Below, piece by piece: positions 28,168 to 37,471 of a stretch of DNA of 64,000 nt. Numbering within the stretch: the stretch's first letter is position 1; each line of letters starts with the position of its first letter. The stretch is taken from the NCBI GenBank assembly GCA_045661225.1, contig JAZRFF010000010.1, positions 1 through 64,000 on the forward strand, in the 5' to 3' direction. A program made the position numbers and the translations under genes. The notes under the pieces are model-generated. The model had not been told where the DNA came from and searched no databases. It was given only the letters and a program-made list of their open reading frames with translations. This DNA is from HGM04593 sp045661225. GTDB lineage: Bacteria > Bacteroidota > Bacteroidia > Bacteroidales > Bacteroidaceae.

Positions 28168-31100
28168 TTACCACTTTATGAATTTATGCGTACGTACGAC
28201 ACCGGCCGACTTAATCACTGCAATATAAGAGCCTTGCGGTTGCGCTGCAAGTGAAAGAACCGCTTCGCAGCCAGTTGCCGCAGCAACCTCGACACCGCCT
28301 AGATTATACACTCTTACATCAGCATCAGCAGCAAGACCGCTATAGTGCAGCGAGCGTGTCTCAACGTCATACTTTACCTGCGACGCTGTAACATCGGTTG
28401 CATCAACAGCGGTATCCTTACCGTTGACAGTGCTTATGCGCAGTTTGTGCGAATATGTACCGCTTGTGGGGCATAGATACTGGCTCTCGGTACCGGGGCC
28501 ACAGCTGCCGTTACCAAGGCCGCGCTGCATATAGTCGAATGTAGCATAGACAACATCGTCCTTTTTCAGCTCCCAAGGGTGCAGAACAGGAGTGAGATAC
28601 TGACGCTGGTCGTAGTGTGACAGCGAGAAGGAAACCTCACCTTCGGTCTCGACCTTTATTGTATTACCATTTTCTGGGTTCACAAGAGTAAGGTCGCGCA
28701 TCGACATACGGTTACCGTGCGACTGCGGGTGAGGATACATCTCGAACATATCGTCGACTGTGGTTGTATAGCGTCCAAGGAACGAGCCTGTCTGACGGTC
28801 AATGTAATTTTCCCACGGTCCTTTAGCATAGTACTCAACATTCTCGAACCCTGCGGGGAAGAGCAAGTCAAGGCCAATGCGACGCAAAGTCGTCTTTGGA
28901 GAGTATTGAACATTCATATCCACTACTCCGCTTGCATACACTGTATAAGTTATTACATACGGGCACTTACTGTGGTTGACGGTAACTGTGACATTACAGG
29001 TCTTGCCATCGCCCGATAGCGCGCTGCTCACCGTAGCCGAATTTATATTGGTATTATTGTCGCCGAATTCGTGTTTGCCATAAGGACTCTCGTTCTCAAT
29101 CCAGCGTATATTGCTGTAAACAGGGTATTTGCCCGGTTCAAGCACCTTAACACCGTTGGCAACCCACTCATTGACAAAGCCATTGGCATTGACACTGAAG
29201 GTAATATTGTCGTTAGAAACTGTGCAGCCGTTGGTCTTATCCACACTCAGTCTTTCATCGGCCTGCTGAACATAAGGAAGCGCAGCACGTCCCTGAAGCA
29301 CAAACTGTTCCGATGCAAGCGGATACCCGGCCTCGCACCAATCGGCAGCTTCCTTCACCAGCAGTTCCGCATTTAGTGCATACTCCTTGCCACTCTCAAG
29401 CACAGTATAATACTCGACCGGTATTGTAACAGTGTTACCCGGAGCTACCGATGGCATTGCTACCACATTTTCCTCGACCACGTTTCCGTCGCAAAGTACA
29501 GTATAACGCAGGTTAAAATTGCAAAGGTCTGTAAAATTATACTTATTCTTCACGATCAAGACTCCATTAGCATAGGTAAAGTTCACATATTGGTAAACCT
29601 TCTTTACCTCTGTAAGTTTGGGTGTCCACGCACGGTCGGCTGTAATTACGCCATTGTTCACAAAGTTACCCTGATGCGGGCCCGGATAGTCGTAACCGCT
29701 TGTATAGGCCGGATAACCATTCTTTACAATAGTACCGTTCTTAATATCCTGCGGGTTGTATATTGACTGGTCGACCCAATCCCAGATACAACCGCCTATG
29801 CCATAGTTGCTGCCCTCGATAATATTCCAATAGTCCTGAAGGTTACCTACTCCGTTACCCATTGCGTGAGCATACTCACAAAGGAAGAAAGGCTCGCCAT
29901 CAATGCTGTTGTCACAGTGTCTGCGTGTGTAATCAAGGTTAGGATACATTTTTGAATCAACATCGGTATTTTTGCCCGAGCCGACACTAGAATATCCCTC
30001 ATAATGCACAGGACGCGAATCGAGCGCTTTTGTTGCCGAATATGTAGCATCGAAGTTCACACCTGTACCCGATTCATTACCAAGCGACCAGAAGACAACC
30101 GAAGGGTGATTGCGGTCGCGTATAACCATACGCACTGTACGGTCAACATATTGCGCCTTCCAAGAAGCCATACTCGAGATACTATTGTCTTTTTTATCAC
30201 TCCAGCTCTTGTGACACTCCACGTCAGCCTCGTCCATTACATACAGACCATAATAGTCGAACATTGCATACATCTTTGCAGCACGCGGATAGTGGCTTGT
30301 ACGCACTGTGTTCACGTTAGCCTGTTTCATAAGTTCAATATCCTTGAACATTGTGGCAATATCCATTGTACGGCCAAGAAGCGGGTGTGTATCCTGCGTA
30401 TTTACTCCCTTGAAGTAAACACGTTCGCCATTGATAAGCACGACACCATTCTTAATTTCAATATTGCGGAAACCGAACTTTGTCGAGAAGACCATCTCTT
30501 CGTTTGCATCGGCATCGGACTGACGCACAATTACGGTATAGAGATTCGGGGTCTCAGCAGTCCACGCTTTAAGGCCGGTCAGACCTTCAAAAACAATTTT
30601 TTTATTAGCCGATTTTATACCCTCGGAGAAGTTAATAACAGTGCTTTCTGTTGCAACAACCGTACCATCGGGAGCAACAAGCTCTACCTCGATATTTTTC
30701 GCTGTTGCAACACCCGCGCGATTGTCAACATCAAGTGTTACGTTCATTGAACCGCCGTCGTAGGTTGCGTTAAGTTCGCTTGTTATATAATGGTCACGAA
30801 CAAAAGTCTTTGGGGTTGCATATAGATAGACGTCGCGATGCAGGCCACTCATATGGAACATATCCTGTCCTTCGAGGTACGATGCGTCGCTCCAACGGAA
30901 CACCTGAACGCATATATTATTCTCGCCGGTGCGTACGTAAGCGCTGAGGTCGAACTCGTGGTCGTTGTTACCGCCCTGTGTGTAACCCACATATTCACCG
31001 TTCACCCACACAAAAGCCGCGCTATAAAGGCCATCAAAGTGCAGGAACACATTCTTGCTATCCCAACCATCAGGCAAAGTGAATGTGCGACGGTACGAAC

Positions 31101-32430
31101 CGACGGGATTGTCACCCACGCCATTGACTTTATTTTCTATATAAGGCGGATTGTTTAAAAAGGCATACTCCACGTTCACATATAGCGGAAGGTCATAGCC
31201 CTTCATTTCCCAGCACGACGGGACATCGATATTATCCCACTTCGAGACATCGACAGCATCGCCCCAGAAATCTTCTTCGCCCGGACGTTGCGACGGTTCT
31301 TCGACAAAGTAGAATTTCCAGGTACCGTTAAGCGACAGATAATCGGCCTTTTCAGGAGTAAGCCAAGGCTTTTCATAGTTCGCGTCCTCTTTCATTGCCG
31401 ACGTAGAGCTATAAGGAATGAATGTTGCGTGTGCAGCCTCCTTGTTCTCTTCGAACACTCTCTCGTCCTCCCAATAATTACCTTTGGGACCTGCAACCTC
31501 GGTAAAGAAGAATTTACTATAATCGCCATCTTTGTCGGTTATAGCCAAAAGTTTATCACCATTGACTTTCAGATAGAATTTTGTACCACCTTCGTTTCTT
31601 CCTGTAAGATAGAAATAACCGTCACCGGCATCTTCGAGAATTACATTCTGATTCGTATTTTTTATTTCTGTAGTATAAAGCAATGGAGTCTTGTCGCCGG
31701 AGCTTTGCAGGTACATATCCACCGAAAGGTTACAACTGTTAGATGTAAACACAAGACCGCTTCCACCATTTGAAATTCTCCAGGATTGAGCGGCATTGCC
31801 TTCGGCATAAGGTTTCATTTCGATAAGGTCGGCAAGCTTGTAGTTTTCGGGCACTGTGAACACTGTTTTTGTAGCCACATTGCTTATTACATAACTTTTC
31901 CCGGGCTGTACCGTTGTCAAAGTGATTTGTTTGCCTGTATTGTGGAATATATAAAGAATGTCATTGTCTGAATATTCGGTTACCATCATCGGATACCCGT
32001 TCGACAACGCCAGATATTCATAAGGGTTCGAAGCATTAGCCATACGGTTGTATCCATCACCCGGAGCTACAATTTTGAAGTGCTGATTAGCATTCGCAGG
32101 CTGATAGTTCCACTGTACGGGATAACCTACCTCGGGAGCCATATCCAATGCCTTGCCCGATGTCGGGTTTACAAAAGAAAATACTCCATCGGTCCCAGTG
32201 GGATACATAGCCCATTCCTGTCCTGCACTGGCCTCGTTTCTATCGGCAAAAATTATACGCGCATCGTTGTTGTTATTATCGCCATTGGAAAGGAATTTGC
32301 CGTTAGCAAAATTCTCAATGCGATAAACCGTAGCATTGGTTACTGTCGGCTGTAACTCATCGGCTACAACTGGTTGCATAGCTGGTAATGCCAGAAGAAG
32401 CAACGTAAAAAGGTTAAATAATCTTTTCAT
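28168..32430 (-). CDS. Secreted GH2 beta-galactosidase with ricin-like domain and T9SS tail
   Basis: 1420 residues from ATG 32430 (MKRLFNLFTLLLLALP, signal peptide); an in-frame TTG at 32439 is rejected. After the signal come beta-trefoil (ricin-like) repeats to about residue 310 (YRIENFANGKFLSNGD, SGKALDM). Then the GH2 order: sugar-binding jelly roll (about 335-530), Ig-like domain, TIM barrel with acid/base Glu in WSLGNESGTG and nucleophile Glu in LCEYAHAMGNG, and the LacZ small-chain domain (about 1070-1330). The last 70 residues (LHYSGLAADADVRVYNLGGV to HKFIKW) form a type A T9SS sorting domain. It should cleave beta-galactosides outside the cell. It stands alone without SusC/SusD partners; promoter repeats lie upstream. 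Confidence 0.93.
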   Translation of the reverse strand: MKRLFNLFTLLLLALPAMQPVVADELQPTVTNATVYRIENFANGKFLSNGDNNNNDARIIFADRNEASAGQEWAMYPTGTDGVFSFVNPTSGKALDMAPEVGYPVQWNYQPANANQHFKIVAPGDGYNRMANASNPYEYLALSNGYPMMVTEYSDNDILYIFHNTGKQITLTTVQPGKSYVISNVATKTVFTVPENYKLADLIEMKPYAEGNAAQSWRISNGGSGLVFTSNSCNLSVDMYLQSSGDKTPLLYTTEIKNTNQNVILEDAGDGYFYLTGRNEGGTKFYLKVNGDKLLAITDKDGDYSKFFFTEVAGPKGNYWEDERVFEENKEAAHATFIPYSSTSAMKEDANYEKPWLTPEKADYLSLNGTWKFYFVEEPSQRPGEEDFWGDAVDVSKWDNIDVPSCWEMKGYDLPLYVNVEYAFLNNPPYIENKVNGVGDNPVGSYRRTFTLPDGWDSKNVFLHFDGLYSAAFVWVNGEYVGYTQGGNNDHEFDLSAYVRTGENNICVQVFRWSDASYLEGQDMFHMSGLHRDVYLYATPKTFVRDHYITSELNATYDGGSMNVTLDVDNRAGVATAKNIEVELVAPDGTVVATESTVINFSEGIKSANKKIVFEGLTGLKAWTAETPNLYTVIVRQSDADANEEMVFSTKFGFRNIEIKNGVVLINGERVYFKGVNTQDTHPLLGRTMDIATMFKDIELMKQANVNTVRTSHYPRAAKMYAMFDYYGLYVMDEADVECHKSWSDKKDNSISSMASWKAQYVDRTVRMVIRDRNHPSVVFWSLGNESGTGVNFDATYSATKALDSRPVHYEGYSSVGSGKNTDVDSKMYPNLDYTRRHCDNSIDGEPFFLCEYAHAMGNGVGNLQDYWNIIEGSNYGIGGCIWDWVDQSIYNPQDIKNGTIVKNGYPAYTSGYDYPGPHQGNFVNNGVITADRAWTPKLTEVKKVYQYVNFTYANGVLIVKNKYNFTDLCNFNLRYTVLCDGNVVEENVVAMPSVAPGNTVTIPVEYYTVLESGKEYALNAELLVKEAADWCEAGYPLASEQFVLQGRAALPYVQQADERLSVDKTNGCTVSNDNITFSVNANGFVNEWVANGVKVLEPGKYPVYSNIRWIENESPYGKHEFGDNNTNINSATVSSALSGDGKTCNVTVTVNHSKCPYVITYTVYASGVVDMNVQYSPKTTLRRIGLDLLFPAGFENVEYYAKGPWENYIDRQTGSFLGRYTTTVDDMFEMYPHPQSHGNRMSMRDLTLVNPENGNTIKVETEGEVSFSLSHYDQRQYLTPVLHPWELKKDDVVYATFDYMQRGLGNGSCGPGTESQYLCPTSGTYSHKLRISTVNGKDTAVDATDVTASQVKYDVETRSLHYSGLAADADVRVYNLGGVEVAAATGCEAVLSLAAQPQGSYIAVIKSAGVVRTHKFIKW

Positions 32431-32805
32431 ATAATTCAATAGTTAGTTAATCAGTTAAAAGTACACTGTTTTTCAAAAGTGCTGCAACCACTCTGCAGCC
32501 TATTTTCGCACTTTAGGGCAAAGATAGCCACAAACGAGCGAGAAATATAAAGCTTGCTTTAATATTTTTCAAAGCGAGTGCAGCCTATTTTCGCTTTTAT
32601 GGCAAAGATAGCGGTTTATTACAAATAATTCAAAAAAAAACACAAATATCATTTTGCCAACTTTTCCAGAAGCTGTCTTTAAGATTTATTTAACCAATCA
32701 AAACAGTTTCCCCACTGCCATTTATCGCAAAAAAAGCGTACCTTTGTCACCGGCCGTAAAAACACTGCATAAATTCAATTACAGGCTATAAAAAAACGAA
32801 AAACT
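32431..32805. promoter_or_regulatory. Divergent control region of GH2 and M23 genes
   Basis: 375 bases. It holds the repeats with two -7 boxes toward the GH2 gene and, on the plus strand, TACCTTTG at 32739-32746 as -7 box for the M23 peptidase gene. No gene is seen. Confidence 0.65.
32471..32610 (-). repeat. Dispersed promoter-like repeat upstream of the GH2 gene
   Basis: The 53-bp core at 32531-32583 is identical to 4837-4889. Minus-strand -7 boxes TATCTTTG follow at 32519-32526 and again at 32603-32610. The stretch GCAGCCTATTTTCGC occurs at both 32495 and 32582, showing a degenerate tandem duplication of about 85 bp. The orientation relative to the downstream gene is the same as at menA. 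Confidence 0.88.
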
Positions 32806-34092
32806 ATGACAAAAAACATAATTATCACATTCGCAGCCATTCTGCTGACAACGTTCACAAGCTGTACATTCACAGCCGGCAACAATACCTCTGCCAACAA
32901 CACCGCAGCACCCGACAGTATCGGGACACAGCAACAAGAGGCTGTTACATACGAATATAACATTCCCACCAACGGGCTTATAATAACCCGAGACACCATT
33001 CGTCCCCGCCAGACGCTTGCCGAGGTTCTCTATCGTTTGGGGTTCAATTCGCAACAGATTTACAGCCTCACGCAGTGCCCCGACTCTATTTTCGACGAAC
33101 GTAGAATTCGCGCCGGCGAGGCTTGCACGCTATTCTCGCAAAGCGACAGCGCTGCGCTCTACCTTGTTATCGAGAGTGGCAAACGCGCCTACGTTAAATT
33201 CGACATTCAAAACGGATTCCGCGCCACAAGACACGAACGGCCGACAATGTGGCGTCAGAGCGAGGTTGCCGGCAAGGTCAACTCGTCGCTGTGGGTGGCA
33301 ATGGAGGAGAGTAACGCCTCGCCACAGTTAGCGGTGCTTATGTCGCACATATTCGGCTGGTCGATAGATTTTTTCGGCATTCAAAAAGGCGACGAGTTCC
33401 GCATTGTCTATTCCCGCGAGTATGTCGAGGATACCCCACTGAACAACTACCGCATCGACGCCGCATCGTTCAGCGCATCGGGTAATACCGTATACGCCAT
33501 TCCTTTCACACAGGAGGGCGAGGAGCTCTTCTACAACACCGACGGCAACAGCCTCGAAGGAGCATTCCTGAAGGCCCCGCTCGATTTTTACCGCATATCG
33601 TCAAAATTCTCGAACAACCGCTTTCACCCCGTCCTCAAGCGTTACCGCGCGCACCACGGAGTCGACTACGCAGCACCCAAAGGCACTCCCGTGTACGCTA
33701 TTGGCAGCGGCAAGGTCATAAAGAGAGCCTATCAGGCAGGCGGTGCGGGTTATTATGTAAAAATACGCCACAACAGCACCTACACAACAACCTATATGCA
33801 CCTGTCAAAATTTGCCAAGGGGCTTAAAGAAGGCGATTATGTAAAGCAGAAACAGGTTATTGGCTATGTAGGTTCGACCGGCGTTTCAACCGGCCCGCAC
33901 CTCGACTTCCGCGTTCACGAGAATGGTAAGCCCATCAACCCGCTGACAATAAAGTCACAGCCAAAAAAGCCCATCAGCGAGGCAAACAAGGCAAGCTTCG
34001 GCATTGTAAGAGACTCGCTTGTAAAGAGACTGTCGGCCATACCTTTGGCTGTACCGCAGAACAACACCCATCAAAAGTTTGTGCAATTATAA
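32806..34092 (+). CDS. M23 (LytM) peptidase lipoprotein
   Basis: 428 residues. Lipobox TTFTSC puts the lipidated Cys at residue 20. A middle region resembles the OapA/opacity-like segment found in front of M23 domains (LAEVLYRLGFNSQQIY). The M23 domain occupies about 265-390: HHGVDYAAPKGTPVYAIGSG carries the first His/Asp ligands and HLDFRVHENGKPINPL the last. Both metal-ligand motifs are intact, so an active peptidoglycan endopeptidase in the periplasm is likely. Confidence 0.93.
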   Translation: MTKNIIITFAAILLTTFTSCTFTAGNNTSANNTAAPDSIGTQQQEAVTYEYNIPTNGLIITRDTIRPRQTLAEVLYRLGFNSQQIYSLTQCPDSIFDERRIRAGEACTLFSQSDSAALYLVIESGKRAYVKFDIQNGFRATRHERPTMWRQSEVAGKVNSSLWVAMEESNASPQLAVLMSHIFGWSIDFFGIQKGDEFRIVYSREYVEDTPLNNYRIDAASFSASGNTVYAIPFTQEGEELFYNTDGNSLEGAFLKAPLDFYRISSKFSNNRFHPVLKRYRAHHGVDYAAPKGTPVYAIGSGKVIKRAYQAGGAGYYVKIRHNSTYTTTYMHLSKFAKGLKEGDYVKQKQVIGYVGSTGVSTGPHLDFRVHENGKPINPLTIKSQPKKPISEANKASFGIVRDSLVKRLSAIPLAVPQNNTHQKFVQL

Positions 34093-34172
34093 TAACTTTA
34101 ATGAGTTTTAACAGCAAATATTTTTCCCGAATATCCTTTATTTACGATATTACGCAACAGTTTGCAAATACC

Positions 34173-35483
34173 TTAAAGAAGATTGCTCACGAATATATAA
34201 AGAATGAGCAGTGGGGTTATATAACGCAACATAAACATTATTACGGGCGTCCACACTTTGTTTACAGTGCCGTTATTGGTTAATTCGCCTCGCATAAACT
34301 CTTTTTTCATAAACCACATTACAAACACACAGGTAAACATTGCGCCCAATGGCATAAGGATATTAGCCGTCACATAGTCGAATATTGTGAAAAAATCGAC
34401 CCCGAAAAGGTTGGTAAAGGTAACGACACTCAAGGCTATGGATATTACAGTTGTCGTGAGCGCGCCACGCTTGCGGGACATATTGAATTCCTCGCTGAAA
34501 TAAGCCGTAAGCACCTCGTGGAACGATATTGTAGAGGTAAGCGACGCAAGCGCCACAAGCACAAAGAATATTGCCGACCACACTGTCGCCAATGGCATTC
34601 CTTTAAAAATCTCGGGCAGCGTCACAAAGACAAGCGACGGGCCTTCGGCAGGCTCAAGACCGGCGCTGAACACAGCCGGAAATATCACAAGCCCCGCAAG
34701 CAACGACACCAGCAATGTCAATATTGAGACATTAAACGAGGTCGACACAAGGTTGTTATCCTCCTTAAAGTAAGAGGCGTATGTGACCATACAACCCATT
34801 CCCACCGAAAGCGAGAAGAACGCCTGTCCAATGGCCATCATTATAGTTTCGGGCTTAAAGGCTTCGGCAAAGTCACACGACAAGAAGAAACGGTAGCCTT
34901 CGGCTGCACCGGGCATAAACGCCACGCGCACAGCCATCACAATAAGAATGACAAAGAGCATAGGCATCATAATTTTGGCAGCCTTCTCAATACCCTTCTC
35001 AACCCCGCGCGAAACAATAAAGTGGGTTATCAGAATAAACAGCACGCAATAGAAAAGCGGCCTCCACGACCCCTGAAACGCCGCAAATTGTTCTCCGAAA
35101 GTCAAGGAACTACTGTAGAGCGAACCTGTAACCGAATTTACAAGATACTCAAGCGACCACCCCGAAATAAGGTAATAGTAACCCGAGATTAACAGCGCAC
35201 CCAGCACGCCGCTGTAACCCAACCAACTCCAGCGCTTAGAAAGAGCGCGGAATGCGCCCACTGCATTTTTAGATGTATTGCGACCAACGGCAAATTCGGC
35301 GAGCATAGCAGGAATACCCACCACAATCACGCTAAGCAGGAACACAAGCAGAAACGCCGCGCCGCCGTGCTTACCGGCAATATAAGGGAAACGCCACAAC
35401 GCCCCCAATCCAATAGCGCTGCCTGCCGCAACTAAAATAACACTTAATTTACCACCGAAAGAGGCTCTTGTATGTTTACTCAT
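34173..35483 (-). CDS. SLC6/NSS-family sodium-dependent transporter
   Basis: 436 residues with about 11 hydrophobic segments. The first helix carries the NSS hallmark GSAIGLGALWRFPYIAGKHGG, which in LeuT-fold transporters forms the substrate and Na+ sites. Length fits the short bacterial (11-helix, MhsT-like) group. Substrates are usually amino acids; which one cannot be told. A minus-strand -7 box TACCTTTG lies at 35510-35517. Confidence 0.92.
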   Translation of the reverse strand: MSKHTRASFGGKLSVILVAAGSAIGLGALWRFPYIAGKHGGAAFLLVFLLSVIVVGIPAMLAEFAVGRNTSKNAVGAFRALSKRWSWLGYSGVLGALLISGYYYLISGWSLEYLVNSVTGSLYSSSLTFGEQFAAFQGSWRPLFYCVLFILITHFIVSRGVEKGIEKAAKIMMPMLFVILIVMAVRVAFMPGAAEGYRFFLSCDFAEAFKPETIMMAIGQAFFSLSVGMGCMVTYASYFKEDNNLVSTSFNVSILTLLVSLLAGLVIFPAVFSAGLEPAEGPSLVFVTLPEIFKGMPLATVWSAIFFVLVALASLTSTISFHEVLTAYFSEEFNMSRKRGALTTTVISIALSVVTFTNLFGVDFFTIFDYVTANILMPLGAMFTCVFVMWFMKKEFMRGELTNNGTVNKVWTPVIMFMLRYITPLLILYIFVSNLL

Positions 35484-35828
35484 AGTCTATTACTTTAAAA
35501 AACGGAGTACAAAGGTACAAAAAAGAGAGGGATTTTATGCATAAATAAGGTGTTAATAGAATGAGAGTTATTTTAAAATTTCCATAAATAACAGCATAAG
35601 CCCTCTGTTGTTAAAGAAAAGCCCACGAACCAGCGAGGATTTAAGACAAGCAGCCCCCACACACGCCCCTTCACAATGAAACGGTTGAACAAGGGACACC
35701 CGCAAGAACAACTTTTTTTTGTATATATAGAGTTATCGGTCGTGTGTGAAAATAAATTTCGCCCATTCACTCATTGATTTTTTATTTGCTTGTGCTATCT
35801 TTGCAAAAAGAAACTAAAATAAGAGAAA
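35484..35828. promoter_or_regulatory. Divergent intergenic region, transporter and small lipoprotein
   Basis: 345 bases. A minus -7 box at 35510-35517 serves the transporter. TTG (35774-35776) and TATCTTTG (35796-35803), 19 bases apart, form a good promoter for the lipoprotein gene. The middle part (35573-35770) is open on the minus strand for 65 codons but shows no family resemblance and is not called. Confidence 0.65.
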
Positions 35829-36341
35829 ATGAAAAAGAATTTTATCATCAGCGCCATAACTCTTCTAATGGTATTGTTCACAACCACAACCTTTACATCG
35901 TGCGAAGAGATGTTATACTCGGAATATGAGCATATGACAACCCCTATACCACCTGCCGGCGAGGCTACAAAGATTGTAGGACGTTGGGGAAATGCGACGT
36001 TGGAATATTACGGAAGCGCCGAAGACCTTGAAGATTTTCCACACGAAGGTTCATACTTTGAATTTAGTTCAAACGGCAAGGGCTCATACTACGATTCACA
36101 AAAGAAAAAAACCAAGAGTTTCCTCTATATCTATATGCCCAACACCAACAAAGTGACACTCTACAGTGGTCCCTTCGGTGTGGTGCAAGATGTGTTTTAT
36201 GTAAGATTCATCAATGACAATAAGATACGCTTCGATTACAACGTAGTTCTTGACCCAACCGACTACGAATTAAAGGACTATGGCTACAAAAGGTATCCCA
36301 ATATAGACTATACCCTTGAAAGGCTTAACACCGGCAAATAA
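35829..36341 (+). CDS. Small lipoprotein of unknown function
   Basis: 170 residues. A signal peptide ends in the lipobox TFTSC, Cys at residue 25. The mature part contains EATKIVGRWGNATLEYY and EFSSNGKGSYYD, a pattern like lipocalin-type small beta-barrel lipoproteins of Bacteroidota, where W marks the first strand. Function unknown. It is monocistronic, with its own promoter and a hairpin terminator. Confidence 0.75.
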   Translation: MKKNFIISAITLLMVLFTTTTFTSCEEMLYSEYEHMTTPIPPAGEATKIVGRWGNATLEYYGSAEDLEDFPHEGSYFEFSSNGKGSYYDSQKKKTKSFLYIYMPNTNKVTLYSGPFGVVQDVFYVRFINDNKIRFDYNVVLDPTDYELKDYGYKRYPNIDYTLERLNTGK

Positions 36342-36373
36342 TATCAGGCGAACACCTATATACATTATATATA

Positions 36374-36412
36374 AATAAGAAGCTCGGCGCTACGCGTCGA
36401 GCTTCTTATTTA
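36374..36412. terminator. Bidirectional terminator between lipoprotein and ddh
   Basis: AATAAGAAGCTCG (36374-36386) is fully complementary to CGAGCTTCTTATT (36398-36410). It serves the two convergent genes. Confidence 0.88.
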
Positions 36413-36423
36413 TTAAGCCTCAA

Positions 36424-37323
36424 TTATACAAGGTGAGCAATGTGCTGTTCGCGGTCACCGTAGAGAAGGTCGATGATTGGAATCTCAATCATAGTATAAC
36501 AACCGGGGCGCTGACGCATTGTAGCGCGTGCGCAACATACAAGCACCTGGGCTGTAAGCGCAGGGTTGTTTATTCTCATACTGAACTCAAACAACTGGTT
36601 CTGCGTAACCCCTGACACACCCTTGCGGGTAAGTGTAACACCGTGTCCCATATCCAGCAAAGCGTCAACCGATGGCACAAGAGTTACGTGCGTCTCGTCG
36701 TTCACAAAGTAAGGGTCGGCCTTTATCGTTGCTGCAACCTGTGCAAAATCGTAGCCTTCCTCAAGCTCAATATACACCATACGGCGATGTATGCCTGTAC
36801 CTACAGGAATTGTCATTGAGAGCGCCGCTTTCACACCCTCTATAGCCTTGACCGCTACAGTATGTCCCATACTCATTCCCGGCCCGAAGTTTGTATAGGT
36901 TATTCCCTTGGGAGCAATAGCCTCGAGCAAAGTACGCACTACAGAATCGCTACCTGGGTCCCAACCTGCCGATATTATAGAGACTGCATTTCCAGCCTCG
37001 GCACTCTCGCCGAGCGAACGACGAAGGTCGAGTATCTTAGAGTGAATATCGAAACTGTCGACTGTGTTTATTCCAAGCGCAAGAATATCCTTAGCGTATT
37101 TTTCGACACTGCGGGTAGGAGTCGAGAGAATAGCAACATCAACGTCGCCAAGCTCGCGTATATCCTTTACAACGTCGTATCCCTCGAGTTCTGCAGGCAG
37201 GTTCTCGGCACCCGAACGGCGCACTACGCCTGCAACCTCAAAGTCGGGTGCAGCCTGAAGCGCTTGCAGAGTATACTTTCCAATATTGCCATAGCCGACT
37301 ATGGCTGCTCTTACCTTTCTCAT
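36424..37323 (-). CDS. ddh: meso-Diaminopimelate D-dehydrogenase
   Basis: 299 residues from ATG 37323 (MRKVRAAIVGYGNIG); the frame continues 17 codons upstream across the promoter, which is rejected because family members start here. The Rossmann site VGYGNIGKY is at the N-terminus and ISAGWDPGSDSVVR and FGPGMSMGH are family hallmarks. It makes meso-DAP directly from tetrahydrodipicolinate with NADPH and ammonia, for lysine and peptidoglycan. A -7-like TATCTTCG lies on the minus strand at 37347-37354. Confidence 0.95.
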   Translation of the reverse strand: MRKVRAAIVGYGNIGKYTLQALQAAPDFEVAGVVRRSGAENLPAELEGYDVVKDIRELGDVDVAILSTPTRSVEKYAKDILALGINTVDSFDIHSKILDLRRSLGESAEAGNAVSIISAGWDPGSDSVVRTLLEAIAPKGITYTNFGPGMSMGHTVAVKAIEGVKAALSMTIPVGTGIHRRMVYIELEEGYDFAQVAATIKADPYFVNDETHVTLVPSVDALLDMGHGVTLTRKGVSGVTQNQLFEFSMRINNPALTAQVLVCCARATMRQRPGCYTMIEIPIIDLLYGDREQHIAHLV

Positions 37324-37420
37324 AGTTATAATGTTTAATTTCTTTGCGAAGATATATAAATTTAAGTGTACCACCGTCAGCTAAGCGGTGCTTTTTTTCG
37401 CCTTTAAACTTTTTTGGGTA

Positions 37421-37456
37421 TAAAAAAAGCAGGAGCCGCACAACAACGACCCCTGC
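37421..37456 (-). terminator. Terminator of pnp
   Basis: On the minus strand GCAGG-G-GTCG pairs with CGGC-T-CCTGC and is followed by seven T (37422-37428). It lies 16 bases after the pnp stop. Confidence 0.8.
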
Positions 37457-37471
37457 ATTTTACTTTATCAA

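Noticed and set aside
35573..35770. 65-residue minus-strand frame between transporter and lipoprotein
   Set aside because: No recognisable features and the region carries promoters of both neighbours.
28168..36341. Polysaccharide utilisation locus
   Set aside because: A secreted GH2 enzyme is present but no SusC/SusD pair, sensor or further glycoside hydrolase is in the neighbourhood.
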